DNA from: Thermoplasmata archaeon
GTDB taxonomy: Archaea; Thermoplasmatota; Thermoplasmata; Lutacidiplasmatales; UBA184
Assembly: GCA_022750055.1 (NCBI GenBank)
Contig: JAKIWL010000002.1
Span: 147,042 to 211,041, forward strand
DNA length: 64,000 nucleotides
Direction: 5' to 3'
Both the position numbers and the translations under genes were made by a program. The notes below the pieces were generated by a model. That model made no database searches, was not told where the DNA came from, and worked only from the letters and a program-made list of their open reading frames with translations. Below, piece by piece: positions 60,772 to 64,000 of the stretch (the first letter of the stretch is position 1; each line of letters begins with the position of its first letter).

Positions 60772-62019
60772 ATGGCCGCCTCCTCCTTGGTCGAGGATTA
60801 TCACGGGCGCACCCGGACGGATCGACACTTCGCCGATCCGATCCTCTTCTGGGACGAGACCCTCCGCGATGGCGAGCAGACCCCGGGGGTCCACTTCTCG
60901 CCCGAGGAGAAACTCCGCGTGGCCGAGAGGCTGTCCGACCTCGGTGTTTCCATCATCAACGCCGGCATCCCCGTCGTCTCGGAGGAGGAGGCAGAAGCCG
61001 TGCGCCGCGTGGCCGGCGCCGGTCTGAAGGCGGGGATCCTCGCTGCAGCCCGTACCGTTCCCGGCGATATCGAAGCGGTCATCCGATCGGGCGTACGGTA
61101 CATCGCGATCTTCGTCGCGGCGAGCCAAGTGCACCTCCGCTACAAGCTCAAGATGACCGAGGACCAGGTCCTCGACGCGTCGGTCGCCTCCGTCCGCCGG
61201 GCCAAGGAGGCAGGCCTCCACGTCGCGTTCGTCACCGAAGACACCGTTCGAGCGCCGTTCGACTTCGTCGAGCGGTTGTACAAGGCCGTCCAGGCCGAGA
61301 AAGCCGACCGTTTGGTGATCTCCGACACCGTGGGCATCATGACCCCTCTCACCTTCCGGTGGTACCTCGAAGAGTTCCGACGTCGCGTCCAGCCCTTGGA
61401 CTGGTCGGTCCACTGCCACAACGACCTCGGCTTGGCCGTGGCGAACACGCTGACCGCCCTCGAGGTGGGAGTGACGTGCCCTCACGTCTGCGTCAACGGT
61501 CTCGGGGAGCGCGCAGGGAACGCCTCCCTCGAGGAGGTAGCCGTGGCCCTCGAATCGCTCTACGGGGTCAAGACCGGACTCAAGACGTCCCAACTCTACG
61601 AACTCTCCCGGCTCGTCGAAGAGCTCTCGGGAATCCCCCTCGCCGCCAACAAGGCGATCGTCGGGTACAACTCCTTCTCTCACGAGGCCGGTATCCATAC
61701 CCATGGGATCCTCGCGCACACGCTCACGTACGAACCCTTGCAACCCGAGGTCGTCGGGCGGAAACGCAGGATGATCCTCGGCAAGCACACCGGCCGCGCG
61801 GCCCTCGCGGAGAAGCTCAAGGAGCATCGCCTCGTGGTGCCCGATGCCGTTCTCTCCGACCTACAGCTGCGGATCAAGCTCGGGACCGAGGCCCAGAGCA
61901 AGGAGGAGATGGTGCGATTCCTCACGGAGTATCGCGCCCGGTTCGAACAACCGGGCATCCCGGACGAAGAGTTCTGGCGCCTGGCGAAGCGTGCGGGCGT
62001 CCCCGAGGCGCCCGCATGA
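60772..62019 (+). CDS. 2-Isopropylmalate/homocitrate synthase family protein
   Basis: 415 residues; condenses acetyl-CoA with a 2-oxoacid. The DRE-TIM barrel shows WDETLRDGEQTPGVHFSPEE, DTVGIMTPLTFRWYLEEFR and VHCHNDLGLAVANTLTALEV, with VNGLGERAGNASLEEVAVAL. It lacks the C-terminal regulatory (allosteric) domain of 500-residue LeuA enzymes, which is also true of homocitrate synthases and AksA-type proteins. The operon with LeuC-, LeuD- and isopropylmalate-dehydrogenase-like genes shows it starts a 2-oxoacid chain-elongation pathway; leucine or lysine (aminoadipate) is possible. Confidence 0.88.
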   Translation: MAASSLVEDYHGRTRTDRHFADPILFWDETLRDGEQTPGVHFSPEEKLRVAERLSDLGVSIINAGIPVVSEEEAEAVRRVAGAGLKAGILAAARTVPGDIEAVIRSGVRYIAIFVAASQVHLRYKLKMTEDQVLDASVASVRRAKEAGLHVAFVTEDTVRAPFDFVERLYKAVQAEKADRLVISDTVGIMTPLTFRWYLEEFRRRVQPLDWSVHCHNDLGLAVANTLTALEVGVTCPHVCVNGLGERAGNASLEEVAVALESLYGVKTGLKTSQLYELSRLVEELSGIPLAANKAIVGYNSFSHEAGIHTHGILAHTLTYEPLQPEVVGRKRRMILGKHTGRAALAEKLKEHRLVVPDAVLSDLQLRIKLGTEAQSKEEMVRFLTEYRARFEQPGIPDEEFWRLAKRAGVPEAPA

Positions 62020-63299
62020 CGCCGGCCTCCAACGGGGGCCTGACCCTGGCGGAGAAGGTGCTCGCCCGGTCCGCGGGCCTGGAGCGCGTCGTCCCCGGTC
62101 AGATCATCGAAGGAGCGGTCGACCTTGCGATGATGCACGAACAAGGAGCGCAGACCGTGGCGCCCTTCGCCCAAATGGGGGCGACCCGCGTGTGGGACCC
62201 AGAACGGGTCGTCATCGCCATCGACCACTGGGTCCCCGCCTCGACCGAAGGGGCGGCGGTTCTTCACCGCATCCTGAGGAAATTTGCCGCGGAGAAGGGC
62301 CTTCCCCATTTCTACGACGTCGGAAATCACGGCATCTGTCATCAGATCCTCGCCGAGAACGGCTGGGTGGTCCCGGGCGACCTCGCGGTCGGCACCGACT
62401 CGCATACGAACATGCTCGGCGCGATGGGAGCGGTCGCGGCCGGGATCGGGCCGACGGAGATGGCGGCCGTGCTCGCCCTCGGCAAGATCTGGCTCAAGGT
62501 CCCTCCCACGATCCAGATCCGCGCCCGAGGTCATCTCGGGCCGGGCGTCACGGCGAAGGACCTGATCCTCCGGGTGCTCGGGGAGGTGCGGACCACCGGC
62601 GCCACGTACAAGTCCGTCGAATTCACCGGCTCGACCATCGACGGGCTGTCGATGCCCGAGCGGTTCACGATGTGCAACATGACTACCGAGATGGGCGCGA
62701 AGTGCGGCATGGTCGGCCCGGACGACAAGACGTTCGAATATCTCGAAAAGATCGCGAAGCACCCGATGCACCCGCTCTCCGCCGATGCGGACGCGACCTA
62801 CGAGACCCAGGTCGACATCGACGTCGACGGGATGCCCCCGATGGTCGCCTGCCCGTATTCCCCGGACAACGTCCGCCCTCTTCCCGACGTCGCCCGAGAG
62901 CACGTCAAGATCGATCAGGCCTTCCTCGGGTCGTGCACGAACGCCCGGATCGAGGACATCCGGGAAGGAGCCGCGCTCATGCGCGGGGAGCGAGTGCACG
63001 CGGGCGTGCGGTTCATCGTCTCGCCGGCTTCGACCTCGATCTACCAGCAGTGCCTGCGCGAAGGATTGATCGAGGTCTTCACGAACGCCGGCGCCGTGTT
63101 CACGAACTCGAGCTGCTCCGCCTGTTTCGGGGGGAACATGGGCATCCTCGCCCCGGAGGAGGTCTGCGCCTCCTCCTCGAACCGGAATTTTCCCGGCCGC
63201 ATGGGCGCGAAGGAGGCCCGCATCTACCTGATGAGCCCGGCCGCCGTCGTCGCCACGGCGATCCGTGGGGAGATCACCGACCCGCGCGAGCTCCAGTAG
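62016..63299 (+). CDS. leuC: 3-Isopropylmalate dehydratase/homoaconitase large subunit
   Basis: 427 residues of the aconitase superfamily, archaeal LeuC/HacA type. Cluster-binding Cys are in FLGSCTNARIEDIREG and TNSSCSACFGGNMGI. Substrate-pocket segments HFYDVGNHGICHQILAENGW and GDLAVGTDSHTNMLGAMGA are clear. The ATG overlaps the synthase stop by 4 bp. It works with the small subunit encoded downstream. Confidence 0.92.
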   Translation: MTPASNGGLTLAEKVLARSAGLERVVPGQIIEGAVDLAMMHEQGAQTVAPFAQMGATRVWDPERVVIAIDHWVPASTEGAAVLHRILRKFAAEKGLPHFYDVGNHGICHQILAENGWVVPGDLAVGTDSHTNMLGAMGAVAAGIGPTEMAAVLALGKIWLKVPPTIQIRARGHLGPGVTAKDLILRVLGEVRTTGATYKSVEFTGSTIDGLSMPERFTMCNMTTEMGAKCGMVGPDDKTFEYLEKIAKHPMHPLSADADATYETQVDIDVDGMPPMVACPYSPDNVRPLPDVAREHVKIDQAFLGSCTNARIEDIREGAALMRGERVHAGVRFIVSPASTSIYQQCLREGLIEVFTNAGAVFTNSSCSACFGGNMGILAPEEVCASSSNRNFPGRMGAKEARIYLMSPAAVVATAIRGEITDPRELQ

Positions 63300-63310
63300 A
63301 GGGGGCGGGG

Positions 63311-63832
63311 TTGCGCGACGTCATCGAAGGGCGCGTCTGGGTCCTTGGGAAGGATGTGGACACCGACCAGATCATCAGCGGCAAGTACCTGACCATCATC
63401 GACCCCGAGGAGCTGAAGAAGCACGTCTTTGAGATCGCCCTCCCCGAGTTCGCTTCGGCGGCACGAGCCGGCGACATCGTCGTCGCCGACGAGAACTTCG
63501 GATGCGGGTCGAGCCGCGAGCACGCCCCCCAAGCGCTCCGGGCTATCGGGGTGAGCGCCCTCCTCGCCGATTCGTTCGCGCGCATCATGTTCCGTAACGC
63601 CATCAACCTCGGTCTCCCGGCCATCGAGCTTCGGGGAGTCCGGGCGCTCTTCGAGAAGGGCGACCTCGCCCGCATCGAGATGGGGGCTGGCCGGATCACG
63701 AACCTCAGGACCGGTCGAACGATCTCGTTTCCTCCGCTCCCCTCCCAGGTCCTCGACCTTCTCGAGGCCGGGGGCCTCGTCGAGACGGTCCGGCGCCGTC
63801 TCATCGCCGAAGGGAAGGCGGCTGCCCAATGA
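63311..63832 (+). CDS. leuD: 3-Isopropylmalate dehydratase/homoaconitase small subunit
   Basis: 173 residues, TTG start after a GGGGCGGGG element. The swivel domain shows DTDQIISGKYLTIIDPEELK and NFGCGSSREHAPQALRAIG. The substrate-selecting loop reads YLTI; archaeal homoaconitases studied so far have Arg in this loop (YLRT), so the sequence leans towards isopropylmalate. The stop overlaps the next gene by 4 bp. Confidence 0.9.
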   Translation: MRDVIEGRVWVLGKDVDTDQIISGKYLTIIDPEELKKHVFEIALPEFASAARAGDIVVADENFGCGSSREHAPQALRAIGVSALLADSFARIMFRNAINLGLPAIELRGVRALFEKGDLARIEMGAGRITNLRTGRTISFPPLPSQVLDLLEAGGLVETVRRRLIAEGKAAAQ

Positions 63833-64000
63833 GAACCGCGGCGTACGAGATCGCCCTCTTCCCGGGCGACGGGACCGGCCCGGAGGTCCTCCGGGAGGGT
63901 CGGAGGGTCCTGGATGCACTCGCCGAGGGGGAGCGGGGCCGATGGAACCTCACCGACTATCTCGGCGGGGGCCAGTACTATCAGACCACGGGCCGGGAGG
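63829..64000 (+). CDS. Isopropylmalate/homoisocitrate dehydrogenase, N-terminal part
   Basis: First 57 residues only; the gene leaves the window. ALFPGDGTGPEVLREGRRVL is the N-terminal signature of the isocitrate/isopropylmalate dehydrogenase family. It is the next enzyme after the isomerase in either the leucine or the lysine branch. ATG overlaps the leuD stop. Confidence 0.85.
   Translation, partial: MRTAAYEIALFPGDGTGPEVLREGRRVLDALAEGERGRWNLTDYLGGGQYYQTTGRE

Noticed and set aside
1-64000. CRISPR arrays, insertion sequences, rRNA genes
   Set aside because: No regularly spaced direct repeats, transposase motifs with inverted repeats, or rRNA sequence were seen on reading the window.

Overview
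The window is a very GC-rich archaeal chromosome segment. Archaeal markers are the ribosomal-protein order (L3-L4-L23-L2-S19-L22-S3-L29-RNase P subunit-S17-L14-L24-S4e-L5-S14-S8-L6-L32e-L19e-L18-S5-L30-L15-SecY), Cbf5, an EMC3/DUF106 membrane protein, archaeosine synthase RaSEA, CTP-dependent riboflavin kinase, TiaS, DUF99, an ADP-forming acyl-CoA synthetase and the HMG-CoA synthase/thiolase/DUF35 cluster. TATA-like boxes lie about 25-30 nt before several start codons, as expected for leaderless archaeal genes. The gene set (DnaK, DoxX, no eL34/eL14 or adk beside SecY) suggests a Thermoplasmata-like euryarchaeote. That placement is an inference and I cannot give a genus.

Layout. 1-16.5 kb: the 3' end of a peroxiredoxin, then one tightly packed minus-strand translation/secretion operon of 28 genes reading from uL3 back to cbf5, mostly joined by 4-bp start/stop overlaps. 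16.7-19.6 kb: threonine degradation (tdh-kbl) and a DUF2203 gene. 19.7-24.8 kb: a zinc-ribbon membrane protein divergent from DUF99, a tRNA-Arg with a T-loop intron that overlaps the DUF99 stop codon, a 54-residue Cys-rich protein, the ADP-forming acyl-CoA synthetase and a small membrane protein. 24.8-30.3 kb: a sparse region with DoxX, an SDR oxidoreductase, a cyclic-nucleotide-binding-domain protein, a broken DoxX copy and long stretches without recognisable genes. 30.3-33 kb: a cation P-type ATPase whose 5' end is abnormal. 33-39.5 kb: a seven-gene minus-strand unit led by an HTH regulator, with HMG-CoA synthase, a thiolase homologue, DUF35, DUF835, a GT4 glycosyltransferase and a zinc-ribbon protein. 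39.6-42.1 kb: tRNA-Ala, again with a T-loop intron, and a large cell-surface protein. 42.3-49.2 kb: PAC2 protein, SufS-like desulfurase, M20 amidohydrolase, DnaK and citrate synthase. 49.4-52.1 kb: ribK-RaSEA-nadE. 52.2-57.7 kb: TPD-domain nuclease homologue, HisS, zinc-ribbon helical protein, HtpX and TiaS. 57.8-60.5 kb: 2-oxoacid:ferredoxin oxidoreductase. 60.8-64 kb: an isopropylmalate/homocitrate-type chain-elongation operon that runs off the end.

Most notable observations. (1) Both tRNA genes in the window carry short introns at the same non-canonical position, 59/60 in the T loop, each with a matching bulge-helix-bulge fold; without splicing neither T arm nor acceptor stem can form. (2) The thiolase homologue in the mevalonate cluster has lost both the nucleophilic Cys (now Gly) and the GHP His (now Arg), while its HMG-CoA synthase neighbour looks intact. 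(3) The DUF99 stop codon is nucleotides 8-10 of the downstream tRNA. (4) The P-type ATPase N-terminal domain is encoded but has no in-frame start, next to a run of seven G. (5) Several ribosomal proteins have long low-complexity tails, including an RGG-like tail on uS5.
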